Source: Sutterella sp.
GTDB taxonomy: Bacteria; Pseudomonadota; Gammaproteobacteria; Burkholderiales; Burkholderiaceae_F
Length of the DNA: 35,450 nucleotides
Assembly: GCA_019418235.1 (NCBI GenBank)
Contig: DYCH01000016.1
Location: 43,686 to 79,135, forward strand
Reading direction: 5' to 3'
Below are positions 16,317-25,860 of this stretch, one piece after another. A program made the translations under genes and the position numbers. Positions within the stretch are counted from its first letter, which is position 1, and each line of letters opens with the position of its first letter. The notes below the pieces were generated by a model, which was not told the origin of the DNA, searched no databases, and worked only from the letters and a program-made list of their open reading frames with translations.

Positions 16317-17069
16317 ATGGCTTTCGTTGAAAAAGCTACTGGCAACGCGGCGGTTCCTCGTCACGTTGCCATTATCATGGATGGAAACGGTCGCTGGGCC
16401 CGACGACGCTTTCTGCCGCGTGCAGAAGGTCATCGCCGAGGTGTAGAGACCGTTCGCCGTGTTATTGAGGCTGCTGTTGCTGCCGATATTCAATACTTGA
16501 CGCTTTTCGCTTTCAGTAGCGAAAACTGGCGTCGTCCTGCCGAAGAAGTTGAAGCTTTAATGCGTTTATTTGCCACGGCGTTAAAGCGTGAAGCCCGCGA
16601 AATGAAAGAGCACGGTGTGCGCCTTCGTGTTGCTGGCGACTTGAGCGGCTTTTCAGAAGAAATTCAAAAAAGTATTGCTGAAAGCGAAGCGATGACATCG
16701 CATTGCGACAAGATGGTTTTGACGATCTGTGCCAATTATGGCGGTCGCTGGGAAATTGTTTCAGCAGTGCAAAAGATTCTTAAAAATCACCCCGAACTGG
16801 CACAAACGCCCGAGAAAATTACCGAGGACATGATTAGCCAAAACATGGCCATTGATTGGGCACCGGAAGTGGATTTAATGATCCGAACGGGCGGGGAGCA
16901 AAGAATCAGTAACTTTATTTTGTGGCAAGCGGCTTACGCTGAATTGTTTGTGAGCCAAGTTTTTTGGCCGGATTATCGAAAAGAAGATCTCCAATTAGCG
17001 CTTGATTGGTATGCGCAACGTGAGCGTCGATTCGGTAAGACGGGGGAACAAGTGCGTTCCGGTAATTAA
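16317..17069 (+). CDS. uppS: Undecaprenyl diphosphate synthase UppS
   Basis: UppS is the cis-prenyltransferase that makes the C55 lipid carrier for peptidoglycan and O-antigen from FPP and IPP. The 250 residues contain IIMDGNGRWA with catalytic Asp22, FAFSSENWRRP, and LMIRTGGEQRISNFILWQ, the IPP-binding region. AAGG at 16307-16310 supports the ATG at 16317; a TTG two codons earlier abuts that site and is unlikely. It directly follows frr and is followed 15 bases later by cdsA, so two consecutive lipid-precursor enzymes are co-transcribed. Confidence 0.97.
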   Translation: MAFVEKATGNAAVPRHVAIIMDGNGRWARRRFLPRAEGHRRGVETVRRVIEAAVAADIQYLTLFAFSSENWRRPAEEVEALMRLFATALKREAREMKEHGVRLRVAGDLSGFSEEIQKSIAESEAMTSHCDKMVLTICANYGGRWEIVSAVQKILKNHPELAQTPEKITEDMISQNMAIDWAPEVDLMIRTGGEQRISNFILWQAAYAELFVSQVFWPDYRKEDLQLALDWYAQRERRFGKTGEQVRSGN

Positions 17070-17084
17070 TTTAAGGGTGTGGGT

Positions 17085-17975
17085 ATGTTAAAACAACGTG
17101 TCATAACTGCCATTGTTTTATTGATTGTCTTGATCGGTGCTTATATGGCAGGCCCGGTGGTTTTGTCCGGTGTGATGGCCATCGGTTTTACCGTCGCCCT
17201 TTGGGAGTGGTTGAAGTTAGCCGGCATCAATACCAAGGCAAGCGCATTGGTGGCCGCTGTGTTGGGTGTTGGTATGTCATCTTTGACCTACTTTGCCTAT
17301 CAAGAAATCGCAAGCGGTATGGAAGGTTCTGTCGCCTTGTTAGGCACGTTGTCTTCAGCCTTTATTTACTACATTCTCTTTATCACGCTTTTGTGGATCG
17401 GGATTTCAATTCGAGTCTTCTTTGCTCGTAATACGGGTATGAAGGTTGCTCCCGTCATGGTGGCATTGTCCGGTATTTTCTTTGTACCTGCCGCTTGGTT
17501 AAGTTTTGTCGGTATGTACGCGACTTTCGGAATTTCGATGATTTTGTCTTTGTTGGTGATTGTTTGGGTAGCCGATATTATGGCCTACTTCACTGGCATG
17601 GCTTTTGGTAAGCATCGTATGTCGCCTGCTATTAGCCCGAAAAAGAGTTGGGAAGGTGCCGCTGGCGGTATGTTAAGTGTGATTCTTTTAGGCTACGCTG
17701 CCGCTTATTTTATGCCGGGCGTGGACACGATTCCGTCGGTCATCATCAACGCTTGCGGTGCGGGTGTATGGGCAGTGGTCGCTTTCTTTTTAGTGGTTCT
17801 TTCTATTATTGGTGACCTCTATGAAAGTGCCTTAAAGCGCCAAGCTGGTATTAAAGACTCCAGCAACCTCTTACCGGGTCACGGTGGTTTTTATGACCGC
17901 ATGGACGCTTTGATGCCGACGTTGCCTGCGGGTTTCTTGACGACGATTTTGATTGTCTCTTCAACGGCTTTCTAA
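17085..17975 (+). CDS. cdsA: Phosphatidate cytidylyltransferase CdsA
   Basis: CdsA makes CDP-diacylglycerol from phosphatidic acid and CTP, the branch point for all phospholipids. The 296-residue protein has many hydrophobic segments. The C-terminal family signature includes ISPKKSWEGAAGG and GDLYESALKRQAGIKDSSN followed by LLPGHGGFYDRMDA, which hold the metal-binding Asp residues. AAGGG before the ATG at 17085 favours this start over the GTG two codons upstream. It lies 8 bases before dxr. Confidence 0.97.
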   Translation: MLKQRVITAIVLLIVLIGAYMAGPVVLSGVMAIGFTVALWEWLKLAGINTKASALVAAVLGVGMSSLTYFAYQEIASGMEGSVALLGTLSSAFIYYILFITLLWIGISIRVFFARNTGMKVAPVMVALSGIFFVPAAWLSFVGMYATFGISMILSLLVIVWVADIMAYFTGMAFGKHRMSPAISPKKSWEGAAGGMLSVILLGYAAAYFMPGVDTIPSVIINACGAGVWAVVAFFLVVLSIIGDLYESALKRQAGIKDSSNLLPGHGGFYDRMDALMPTLPAGFLTTILIVSSTAF

Positions 17976-17983
17976 TTCCAAAA

Positions 17984-19144
17984 ATGAAAAAAATTGCCTT
18001 ATTCGGCGCAACAGGGTCGATTGGAACATCGACCCTTGATGTTGTTAGTCGTTATCCGTCTGAATACGAAGTGTTTGCTTTGACCGCCCATTCTCGCGTA
18101 GAGATGTTGGCGGATTTGTGCGTTAAGCACCACCCGAAGATTGTTTTGATTACCGATTCTGCTAAGGAAGGTGCGTTGCGTCAAGCTTTAACCGATCGCC
18201 ATCTCACCGACATTGAAGTTTGGGCAGGGGAAGCAAAGATGGCAGAGCTTGCCGCTTTGCCTGAAGTGGATATTGCTGTTTTAGCCATTGTGGGTGCCGC
18301 AGGCTTAACGCCCACCTTTGCGGCTGCTAAAGCTGGTAAGCGCTTATTGTTAGCCAACAAAGAAAGTGTGGTTTGTGGCGGTGCGCTTTTGATGCAAAGC
18401 ATTAAAGAAAGCGGTGCAGAGCTTTTGCCGGTTGATAGTGAACACAATGCCATCTTCCAATGCTTAAGCGGCGCTAACGCCAAAGATCGTTCTGAAGCTC
18501 GCCTAATTTTGACGGCTTCAGGAGGTCCCTTCCGCCGTCGTATGGATTTGACGAATGTGACGCCTGAAGAAGCATGTGCGCACCCGAATTGGTCCATGGG
18601 TCGAAAGATTAGTGTTGATAGCGCAACGCTCATGAATAAGGGCCTAGAAGTTATTGAAGCCTCTTGGCTCTTTGGTTTTGGGCCAGATCAGATCGACGTG
18701 GTGGTTCATCCTCAAAGTTTGATTCACTCAATGGTTCAATACGCTGACGGCAGCATCATTGCGCAGTTAGGTTCGCCCGATATGCGCACGCCCATCGCTT
18801 ACTCGTTGGGGTGGCCCAATCGTTTGGACGGTCATGCTGAACGTGTAGACTTTACGGAATTTGCCAACGTGTCCTTTGAGGCGCCTGACTTGGAGCGTTT
18901 CCCGCAATTGAATTACGCCTATGAAACTTTGCGCTCTAAAGACGCGGCTTCCATTGTTTTAAATGCGGCTAATGAAATCGCTGTTGAAGCGTTTTTAAAT
19001 CGCAAAATTGGTTTCTTGGACATCGCAAAAACTTGTCGTACGATGCTCGATCGCATGATTCGTCCTTTGCCGGCTTCTCTTGAAGAAGTGCTTGAATTCG
19101 ACCGTGAAGCCCGTATTTTGACGCTTGAGGAACTTGCTCGATGA
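17984..19144 (+). CDS. dxr: 1-deoxy-D-xylulose 5-phosphate reductoisomerase
   Basis: Dxr converts DXP to MEP with NADPH in the non-mevalonate isoprenoid pathway, which supplies UppS upstream. The 386 residues start with the NADPH loop GATGSIGTSTLDVV. They contain LANKESVVCGG, the metal and substrate motif VDSEHNAIFQ, ASGGPFRR, and NKGLEVIEASWLF. Only 8 bases separate it from cdsA and no purine-rich ribosome site is visible, so translation probably depends on ribosomes finishing cdsA. Its stop overlaps the rseP start as ATGA. Confidence 0.98.
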   Translation: MKKIALFGATGSIGTSTLDVVSRYPSEYEVFALTAHSRVEMLADLCVKHHPKIVLITDSAKEGALRQALTDRHLTDIEVWAGEAKMAELAALPEVDIAVLAIVGAAGLTPTFAAAKAGKRLLLANKESVVCGGALLMQSIKESGAELLPVDSEHNAIFQCLSGANAKDRSEARLILTASGGPFRRRMDLTNVTPEEACAHPNWSMGRKISVDSATLMNKGLEVIEASWLFGFGPDQIDVVVHPQSLIHSMVQYADGSIIAQLGSPDMRTPIAYSLGWPNRLDGHAERVDFTEFANVSFEAPDLERFPQLNYAYETLRSKDAASIVLNAANEIAVEAFLNRKIGFLDIAKTCRTMLDRMIRPLPASLEEVLEFDREARILTLEELAR

Positions 19145-20484
19145 CGTCATTAATCGCCTTTTTGGTAGCTATCGGTATCCTCATTACGTTTCATGAGTTA
19201 GGTCACTACCTTGTGGCACGCTTGTGCGGTGTCAAGGTAACACGCTTTAGCTTTGGTTTTGGCCCTAAACTTTGGTCAAAGAAAATGGGGCGCGATCAAA
19301 CCGAGTGGCAAATTGCGGCGATTCCTTTGGGCGGTTTTGTTCAAATGGTCGATGAGCGCGAAGGTAATGTTGCTCCTGAAGACCTTCCTCGTGCATTTAA
19401 CCGTCAATCCGTTTATAAGCGCATTGCGATTGTGAGCGCTGGACCATTGGCCAACTTCTTGTTGGCGATGTTCTTCTTCGCCTTTATTGCGGTCATGGGA
19501 CAAGCAGAAATTAAACCCGTGATGGCCACTCCTACGGCTGGCACGCAAGCCGCTACGGTGGATATTCGAGCATTGGATGAGATCGTCGGTATTGACGGCA
19601 GTGACGTTGAAGGCTTGCAAGACTACACGTGGCAACTTTTAGCCAAAGCCGGTCAATCCAATGTCACCATGCAATTAAAGCGTGACGGACAACCCCATGA
19701 GGTGGATTTAGATTTGTCCGGTATTGCACTTTCTGGCGAAGACGTTGATATCAATAAGCAGTTAGGGATTAATCTTTATTACGGTCGTCCCGTTTTGTTT
19801 AATTTGGTTAAAGATCGTCCTGCCTATGAAGCCGGTATTCAAGATGAGGATCGAGTGATTGCGGCCAATGGTCATTACGGCATTACGCATAAAGAATTGC
19901 TTGATCTGATTCGCAACTCGGCTGATCGTCCTGTTTATTTTGTAATCGAAGGTAAAGAAGGCGGCGTCCGTGAAGTGACGGTGACGCCCCGCGTTTATGA
20001 AGTGCCCGATGCCAACGGGAAGATGGAGCATCGTGCCATTATTGGTTGCCATATTGGTTTAGCTCCGAATCTGACGTGGATTTCCAAAGGTCCGATTGAC
20101 GGCATTCGCGAAGGCTTTAACCGCATGGTTTCCATCACGCAAATGACGTGGAATGGTCTTACGCAAGTGGCAAGTGGGGAAGCCGGAGCAGACGCCATTT
20201 CAGGCCCTGTGACGATTGCTGACTATGCCGGTAAAACCGTTCAGATGGGTTGGCGCGTTTATCTATCCTTCTTAGCGATGATTTCAGTGAGTCTCGGGCT
20301 CTTTAATTTATTGCCCGTGCCGTTGTTAGATGGGGGTCACCTCCTGTATTATTTGTTGGAAATGATTCGTGGACGGCCCTTGCCCGAGTCCGTTAAGGAG
20401 ATCGGTCAGAAAGTTGGATTGTTCTTTGTGTTAGGTTTAACCGCTTTAGCACTTACCAATGACTTTGTTCGGCTGTTAGAATAG
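19141..20484 (+). CDS. rseP: Site-2 intramembrane zinc protease RseP
   Basis: RseP cleaves the anti-sigma factor RseA within the membrane during the sigma-E envelope stress response, and can also clear signal peptides. The 447-residue protein has HELGH (H18, E19, H22) in the first membrane segment and PVPLLDGGH with the third zinc ligand (D397) in the last part. Two periplasmic PDZ-like domains lie between (about 110-320). The start overlaps the dxr stop by 4 bases. It sits upstream of bamA, a known conserved neighbour. No rseA or rpoE is in the window, so the partner is assumed. Confidence 0.96.
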   Translation: MTSLIAFLVAIGILITFHELGHYLVARLCGVKVTRFSFGFGPKLWSKKMGRDQTEWQIAAIPLGGFVQMVDEREGNVAPEDLPRAFNRQSVYKRIAIVSAGPLANFLLAMFFFAFIAVMGQAEIKPVMATPTAGTQAATVDIRALDEIVGIDGSDVEGLQDYTWQLLAKAGQSNVTMQLKRDGQPHEVDLDLSGIALSGEDVDINKQLGINLYYGRPVLFNLVKDRPAYEAGIQDEDRVIAANGHYGITHKELLDLIRNSADRPVYFVIEGKEGGVREVTVTPRVYEVPDANGKMEHRAIIGCHIGLAPNLTWISKGPIDGIREGFNRMVSITQMTWNGLTQVASGEAGADAISGPVTIADYAGKTVQMGWRVYLSFLAMISVSLGLFNLLPVPLLDGGHLLYYLLEMIRGRPLPESVKEIGQKVGLFFVLGLTALALTNDFVRLLE

Positions 20485-20511
20485 CCAAAGTTACGACACT
20501 CGAAAAAGAAA

Positions 20512-22827
20512 ATGAGTTTTAAGTATACTTTATTAAAAATTTCTGTCGCTTCTGCTTTGATGACCATGGCAGTAGGCGCATTCGCTCAAGATTTTAAGAT
20601 CAAAGATATCCGTATTGAAGGCATTGCTCGTACGGAACCTGGTACGGTCTTATCTCACTTGCCTTTCCAAGTCGGTGACGACTTTACGACTGACAAGGGT
20701 AATACGGCTATTCACGCCTTGTATTCCTCCGGTCTTTTCCGAGATGTTCGCTTAGAGCAAGACGGTAACGTCCTTGTGGTTGTTTTACAAGAACGTCCTG
20801 CCGTTGCCACGATTACGACTCAAGGTATTCGTGCCTTTGACCAAACGGCCATTTTGCAAAGTTTGCGTGACGTTGGCATGAGTGAAGGTCGTATCTTTGA
20901 TTCGGCCATTTTGGACAAGGCTGACCAAGAATTGCGTCGCCAATATTTGGCTCGCGGTTACTACGGTGTTGACGTGAAGACAACGGTGACGCCGTTGGAT
21001 CGTAACCGTGTGCGCTTGTCAATCGTTGTCGATGAAGGTGAAGCCGCCAGCATTAAGTCCATTCGTTTCATCGGTAATCATGTGATGGACGATGAGACGT
21101 TGCAAGAACAAATGAGCTTGCGCGTAGGCGGTTGGATGAGCTGGTACACGAAGAGCGATTTGTATTCTCGTGAAAAGCTTGCTGCCGACATTGAAGCGGT
21201 TCGCTCATACTATCTCAATAACGGTTATCTCGACTTTAAGGTCGATAGTGTTCAAGTTTCTATTGCTCCGAATAAGCAAGATATCTTTATTTCCATCAAT
21301 TTGACTGAAGGCGAACAATACACCGTGAGCGGTGTGGAGTTGGCCGGTGACATGTTGGGTCTTCAAGATGACTTGATGCCGTTGTTGGAAATCGAACCGG
21401 ATTCTATTTATAACGCAGAAGACATCAATAAGGGTGCTGAAGCCATTACGCAAAAGCTCTCCTCTTTGGGTTATGCCTTTGCAACAGCACGTCCCAACCC
21501 TGTTGTTGGCGAAAACAACACGGTAAAGATTGTCTACACGGTTGACCCCGGTCGTCGTGCCTATGTTCGTAAGGTGAATATTTCCGGTAACACGAAGACC
21601 AAGGACGAAGTGATTCGTCGTGAAGTTCGTCAATACGAAGCTGCTTGGTTTGATAGCCAAAAGGTGAAGTTGTCTCGTGACCGTATTGACCGTTTGGGTT
21701 ACTTTGACTCTGTGACGGTGGATCCGAAACCTGTTCCGGGTACGCGTGACCAAGTGGACTTGGAAGTTAACGTCCAAGAACGTCCCACGGGTAGTATTTC
21801 TTTGGGTGCCGGTTACTCTACCTCTGACGGTATTATTTTGAGCGCCGGTTTTGCTCAAAACAATATCTTCGGTACGGGTAACTCGATGAGTGTCCAAGTC
21901 GACACCTCTGACAGTACGCAAACGTATGCATTGAGCGTGACCGAACCTTACGTGACGCCTGAAGGCGTTTCCCGTACGATCGATATTTACGATCGTAAGG
22001 TCGACATGGAAGAGCAAGAAATCACCGATGACGTGATTTACGAAACCCGTGGTGCTGCTGTGAGCTGGGGTATTCCGTTTACCGAATACGACCGCGTCTT
22101 CTTGGGCGGTAAGTTTGAAAGTACGACGGTGGAAATTGATGGTCCTGACGCACCTGCTCGCTATCAAAACTATGTGAAGCAGTTTGGTGACGATCCGCAA
22201 GCCATTGCAGCAACGCTCGGTTGGTCACGAGACAGTCGCGACAATGCTTTGGCACCGAACCGTGGTACATACCAACGCTTGTCTGGTGAAGTGACGCTTC
22301 CGGTGATGGATTTGCGTTACTACCGTTTGAACTACCAAATGTCTCACTACTATCCGATTACCAAGGACTTGACTTTGGCCGGTAATATCGAATTGGGTTA
22401 CGGTGATTCTTGGGGCGGTAAAGCCTATCCGTTCTTTAAGAACTTCTACGTGGGCGGTATCGGTAGTGTCCGTGGCTATGAAAGCTCGAGCTTAGGTCCG
22501 CGTGATACTGACGGTGACTCCGCCGGTGGTCGTGCTTCGATGAACTTCTCCATCGAATTGTTGATGCCGTTGCCGGGTGCTGACCGCACGTTGCGTTGGT
22601 TCACGTTCTTGGACGGTGGTTACTCTTGGGGTGATACGTACGATGAAAATGGTCGTATCAAGGATAAGACGAGCATTAGCTTATCTGATCTTCGTTACTC
22701 CGTGGGTGTCGGTGTGTCCTGGATTTCACCGTTAGGCCCGTTGAAGTTCAGTCTTGCCGCACCGTTTGGTGATAAGAAAGACGATGAAATCGAACGCTTC
22801 CAATTCCAAATCGGTACAGGCTTCTAA
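20512..22827 (+). CDS. bamA: Outer membrane protein assembly factor BamA
   Basis: BamA is the central beta-barrel of the machine that inserts proteins into the outer membrane. The 771-residue precursor has a signal peptide cut after about AFA (residues 22-25), five POTRA domains (about 25-420) and a C-terminal 16-strand barrel. The lid-loop motif VRGYESSSLGP is the family's VRGF/Y element. The final residues GTGF end in Phe, as required for barrel recognition. It begins 27 bases after rseP. The Skp chaperone gene follows after a 105-base gap holding two small hairpins. Confidence 0.98.
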   Translation: MSFKYTLLKISVASALMTMAVGAFAQDFKIKDIRIEGIARTEPGTVLSHLPFQVGDDFTTDKGNTAIHALYSSGLFRDVRLEQDGNVLVVVLQERPAVATITTQGIRAFDQTAILQSLRDVGMSEGRIFDSAILDKADQELRRQYLARGYYGVDVKTTVTPLDRNRVRLSIVVDEGEAASIKSIRFIGNHVMDDETLQEQMSLRVGGWMSWYTKSDLYSREKLAADIEAVRSYYLNNGYLDFKVDSVQVSIAPNKQDIFISINLTEGEQYTVSGVELAGDMLGLQDDLMPLLEIEPDSIYNAEDINKGAEAITQKLSSLGYAFATARPNPVVGENNTVKIVYTVDPGRRAYVRKVNISGNTKTKDEVIRREVRQYEAAWFDSQKVKLSRDRIDRLGYFDSVTVDPKPVPGTRDQVDLEVNVQERPTGSISLGAGYSTSDGIILSAGFAQNNIFGTGNSMSVQVDTSDSTQTYALSVTEPYVTPEGVSRTIDIYDRKVDMEEQEITDDVIYETRGAAVSWGIPFTEYDRVFLGGKFESTTVEIDGPDAPARYQNYVKQFGDDPQAIAATLGWSRDSRDNALAPNRGTYQRLSGEVTLPVMDLRYYRLNYQMSHYYPITKDLTLAGNIELGYGDSWGGKAYPFFKNFYVGGIGSVRGYESSSLGPRDTDGDSAGGRASMNFSIELLMPLPGADRTLRWFTFLDGGYSWGDTYDENGRIKDKTSISLSDLRYSVGVGVSWISPLGPLKFSLAAPFGDKKDDEIERFQFQIGTGF

Positions 22828-22841
22828 TCAGTGGCTTGTCT

Positions 22842-22904
22842 CGAGAATTGGTTCTCGTCAAGGATAAAATTTAGGGGAAAGGCACTCAATCCGTGTACTT
22901 TCCC
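22842..22904 (+). other. Two small hairpins between bamA and skp
   Basis: CGAGAA/TTCTCG (22842-22857) and GGGAAAG/CTTTCCC (22875-22904, with an extra GCAC/GTGT inner helix) lie in the bamA-skp gap. Neither is followed by a good T-run. They may be RNA processing or stability elements. I see no convincing promoter between them. Confidence 0.35.
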
Positions 22905-22932
22905 TTTGCCGTACTTAATGGAGTATGCATAA

Positions 22933-23427
22933 ATGGTTAAAAAGTTGCTGATGGCCTCGGTTATCTCGCTCGGCTTGTTGGGTCAAAATGTGTTGGCTGA
23001 CACCAAGATCGGCGTCGTTAATCCCGACCGAATTTTGCGTGAAAGCGATGCCGCCAAAACGGCTCAAAAGAAGTTAGCCAAAGAGTTTGCCAGCCGTCAA
23101 AATTCGGTTTCTGTTTCTGCAAAACAATTGAAGGCTGATGTTGAAAAATTTCAAAAAGAAGCAGGTTCTTTAAGTCCTAATGAACGCTTGACGCGCGAAC
23201 GAGCATTGGCCGATCAAGAACGTCGTCTTCAACGTCGCGAACGTGAATTGCGTGAGGATTTAAACCGTCGTCGCAATGAAGAGTTACAGGCCATTTTAGA
23301 GCGTAGCAATAAGGTGATCCGTACGATTGCCGAACGTGAAAAATATGATTTGATCGTGCAAGAAGCCGTCTACGTTGGTCCCAATGTCGACATCACGAAC
23401 AAAGTTATTAAAGCGATGGGGAAGTAA
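22933..23427 (+). CDS. skp: Periplasmic chaperone Skp/OmpH
   Basis: Skp holds unfolded outer-membrane proteins in the periplasm on their way to BamA. The 164-residue precursor has a clear signal peptide (VKKLLMASVISLGLLG, cleavage after about ALA/VLA near residue 22). KIGVVNPDRIL is the family's first strand, and the tentacle region is long, helical and strongly basic/Glu/Gln-rich (about 45-130). The C-terminal strand is YDLIVQEAVYV. GGAG is about 10 bases upstream of the ATG. It lies between bamA and lpxD, the standard arrangement, with lpxD only 3 bases after its stop. Confidence 0.95.
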   Translation: MVKKLLMASVISLGLLGQNVLADTKIGVVNPDRILRESDAAKTAQKKLAKEFASRQNSVSVSAKQLKADVEKFQKEAGSLSPNERLTRERALADQERRLQRRERELREDLNRRRNEELQAILERSNKVIRTIAEREKYDLIVQEAVYVGPNVDITNKVIKAMGK

Positions 23428-23430
23428 ACC

Positions 23431-24513
23431 ATGCAAGTTCAATTATTTCCGATTGCCATGCTTGTTGAGGCCGTGCGAGCTCAAAGCGCTGGACGTCTTG
23501 AAGCGAAGTTAATCGGTTCCTATGAAAACATTGCCGTCAATTCCATCGGCACGCTCTCTCACGCCAAGTCTCATGAAGTGGCTTTTTTAGCCAATCCGAA
23601 ATTCCGCCACGAGGTTAAAGACTGTGGCGCTGGTGTGATTGTTTTGCGTGAAGAGGATCGTCAAGCGATTTTTGGTGACGAAACGCCTCGTGCAATGGTC
23701 ATTACACCGGATCCTTACGCTTGGTTTGCGTTTGCTCTTCAAGTGGTTGACGCTCAAATGAATCGTTTCCAACCCGGTGTTCATCCGAAGGCTCAAGTGG
23801 CCGATGGCGCCCAAGTGGACGCAACCGCCCGAGTCGATGCCGGCGCTATGATTGAAACCGGCGCTAAGGTTGGTGCCAAGACGTGGATTGGAGCAGGTGC
23901 CTTTGTTGGCGCAGGTTCTGTTATTGGTGATGGGACGCGCTTGCATGCCAATGTGACCGTGAACCACGGTTGCAAGATTGGCCGTCGTTGCATTTTGCAA
24001 TCGGGTGCTGTGATCGGAGCTGACGGCTTTGGTTTTGCCCCCTTTGATGGTCAATGGGTGAAGATTCCGCAAATTGGTGGCGTGACGATTGGCGATGATG
24101 TTGAGATCGGTGCCAATACGTGCGTTGATCGCGGTGCTTTGGAAGATACGGTGATTGGAGACGGTTGTAAGCTTGATAACCTGATTCAAATTGCTCACAA
24201 CGTGAAGATGGGCAAGCACTGTGTGATGGCAGGCTGCGTGACCGTGGCCGGTAGCGTTACGATCGGCGATCATGTGATTTTTGGTGGTCGAAGCGTCATT
24301 AATGGCCACATTTCGATTCCGTCGGATTCTACAGTAGGCCCTGCCACCAACATCGTCTCTTGGCCGAAAGACACCAAGATGATGATGGGTATTTATCCTG
24401 CTCAACCCAATCGCGAAAGTGAAAAGGTTGCGGTTTTGTTGAAAAAATTACCTGAATTGAGAAAGCGCATTATTGCCCTTGAAGGCAAGGTGTCGCAATC
24501 TGAAGAAAACTAA
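23431..24513 (+). CDS. lpxD: UDP-3-O-acylglucosamine N-acyltransferase LpxD
   Basis: LpxD adds the second acyl chain in lipid A synthesis, using acyl-ACP. The 360 residues have an N-terminal uridine-binding domain (1-100), then a left-handed beta helix of hexapeptide repeats ([I/V]G-x-x-x-x). Catalytic His256 lies in LIQIAHNVKMG, corresponding to His239 of E. coli. A C-terminal helical tail follows. It starts 3 bases after skp and is followed by fabZ, lpxA and lpxB, the conserved lipid A cluster. Confidence 0.98.
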   Translation: MQVQLFPIAMLVEAVRAQSAGRLEAKLIGSYENIAVNSIGTLSHAKSHEVAFLANPKFRHEVKDCGAGVIVLREEDRQAIFGDETPRAMVITPDPYAWFAFALQVVDAQMNRFQPGVHPKAQVADGAQVDATARVDAGAMIETGAKVGAKTWIGAGAFVGAGSVIGDGTRLHANVTVNHGCKIGRRCILQSGAVIGADGFGFAPFDGQWVKIPQIGGVTIGDDVEIGANTCVDRGALEDTVIGDGCKLDNLIQIAHNVKMGKHCVMAGCVTVAGSVTIGDHVIFGGRSVINGHISIPSDSTVGPATNIVSWPKDTKMMMGIYPAQPNRESEKVAVLLKKLPELRKRIIALEGKVSQSEEN

Positions 24514-24527
24514 ACGAGGTTTTTTTG

Positions 24528-24977
24528 ATGAAATACAATATCAATGACATTATGAAGATGCTTCCGCATCGCTATCCGTTCTTGTTGGTTGATCGCGTGG
24601 AAAGCGTCGCTGAAGATAAGACGAGCTGCGTGTGCATCAAGAACGTGACGGCCAACGAACCGCAATTCCAAGGCCACTTCCCGGAATGCCCCGTGATGCC
24701 TGGAGTTTTGATTTTAGAAGCCATGGCTCAGACGGGTGCTGTGTTGGCGATGGAACGTTTGGGTGATGATGCACGTGACGAAAAGGCATTGTTCTTCTTT
24801 GCCGGTATTGACGGTGCTCGTTTTAAGCGTGTGGTGTTGCCGGGCGATCAATTGCGTCTTGAAGCTCGCTATTTGCGTGATCGCGGCGGTATTGCCAAGT
24901 TTGAAGTTACGGCTACCGTTGATGGCCAATTGGCTTGTGAAGCCACGATGATGTGTGCACGCCGTAAGGTGGAATAA
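24528..24977 (+). CDS. fabZ: 3-hydroxyacyl-ACP dehydratase FabZ
   Basis: FabZ dehydrates 3-hydroxyacyl-ACP in fatty acid elongation and competes with LpxA/LpxD for the same acyl substrates, so its position in the lipid A cluster is functional. The 149 residues form a single hot-dog domain: MLPHRYPFLLVDRV, GHFPECPVMPG with catalytic His50, and LEAMAQTGA with Glu64. GAGG at 24516-24519 is 8 bases before the ATG at 24528; a TTG one codon upstream is not needed. A 71-base gap with a small hairpin follows. Confidence 0.98.
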   Translation: MKYNINDIMKMLPHRYPFLLVDRVESVAEDKTSCVCIKNVTANEPQFQGHFPECPVMPGVLILEAMAQTGAVLAMERLGDDARDEKALFFFAGIDGARFKRVVLPGDQLRLEARYLRDRGGIAKFEVTATVDGQLACEATMMCARRKVE

Positions 24978-25001
24978 TTCAGGCCTAATAAAGCGAGGCC
25001 G

Positions 25002-25018
25002 AAGTCCTTGGGACTTCT
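25002..25018 (+). other. Small perfect hairpin between fabZ and lpxA
   Basis: GAAGTCC and GGACTTC form a 7-bp stem with a 3-base loop (TTG). There is no T-run after it. It may adjust the relative expression of fabZ and lpxA or mark an RNA processing site. Confidence 0.4.
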
Positions 25019-25048
25019 TAGAGTAACTTTTTAGAAAGGTCTGAAGAC

Positions 25049-25846
25049 ATGGCAAAGATTCATCAATTCTCAGTGGTCGACCCGTCAGCGCAATTGGCTG
25101 ATGATGTTATTGTTGGTCCGTTTTGTGTGATTGGCCCTAATGTAACGATTGGCGCCGGCACAGAACTCATCTCTCATGTGAATGTTCACGGTTACACCGA
25201 AATCGGTGAACGTAATCGTATTTTCCCCAACGCCAGTATCGGTTGCGAACCGCAAGACAAAAAGTATGCCGGTGAGCCCACGCGTTTGGTGATCGGTGAC
25301 GATAACGTTATCCGTGAACACGTGACGATCTCTACCGGTACGATTCAAGATCACGGTATTACCGTGGTGGGTTCTCGCAACCTCTTTATGGCCAACGCCC
25401 ATATTGCTCATGACTGTATCGTCGGTAACGATACGATCTTGGCCAATAACGTGGGTTTGGCCGGTCACAGCATTGTCGCTGACCACGCCATTTTGGGCGG
25501 TCAAGCCGGTGTTCACCAATTCTGTCGTATTGGCGAAGGTGCCATGGTGGGTGGCGGTTCCATTCTTTTGATGGACGTTCCTCCCTTTGTGATCTGTAAC
25601 GGTAATCCTGCAGAGCCTCATGGTTTAAACATTGTGGGTTTGCGTCGTGCAGGTTTTGACTTGAAGGCTTTGAACGCCTTTAAGGCCGCCTACAAGGTGA
25701 TTTATCGCGACGGTTTGACGATTGCCGAAGCGGTCAAAGCTTTGGCTGTTTTGATTGAAAATAATCCTCAAGTGTCCCGTGAATTAACCTTGATGCGTGA
25801 CTTTGTCGCATCAAGCCAACGTGGCATTATCCGTCCGAAGAACTAA
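25049..25846 (+). CDS. lpxA: UDP-N-acetylglucosamine acyltransferase LpxA
   Basis: LpxA performs the first step of lipid A synthesis, moving a hydroxyacyl chain from ACP to UDP-GlcNAc. The 265-residue protein is a left-handed beta helix of hexapeptide repeats. NAHIAHDC contains the catalytic His (H121, equal to E. coli H125). The helical C-terminus has GFDLKALNAFKAAYKVIYR. AAAGG precedes the ATG. It is followed 14 bases later by lpxB. Confidence 0.98.
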   Translation: MAKIHQFSVVDPSAQLADDVIVGPFCVIGPNVTIGAGTELISHVNVHGYTEIGERNRIFPNASIGCEPQDKKYAGEPTRLVIGDDNVIREHVTISTGTIQDHGITVVGSRNLFMANAHIAHDCIVGNDTILANNVGLAGHSIVADHAILGGQAGVHQFCRIGEGAMVGGGSILLMDVPPFVICNGNPAEPHGLNIVGLRRAGFDLKALNAFKAAYKVIYRDGLTIAEAVKALAVLIENNPQVSRELTLMRDFVASSQRGIIRPKN

Positions 25847-25860
25847 GAGGAACGAGAAAT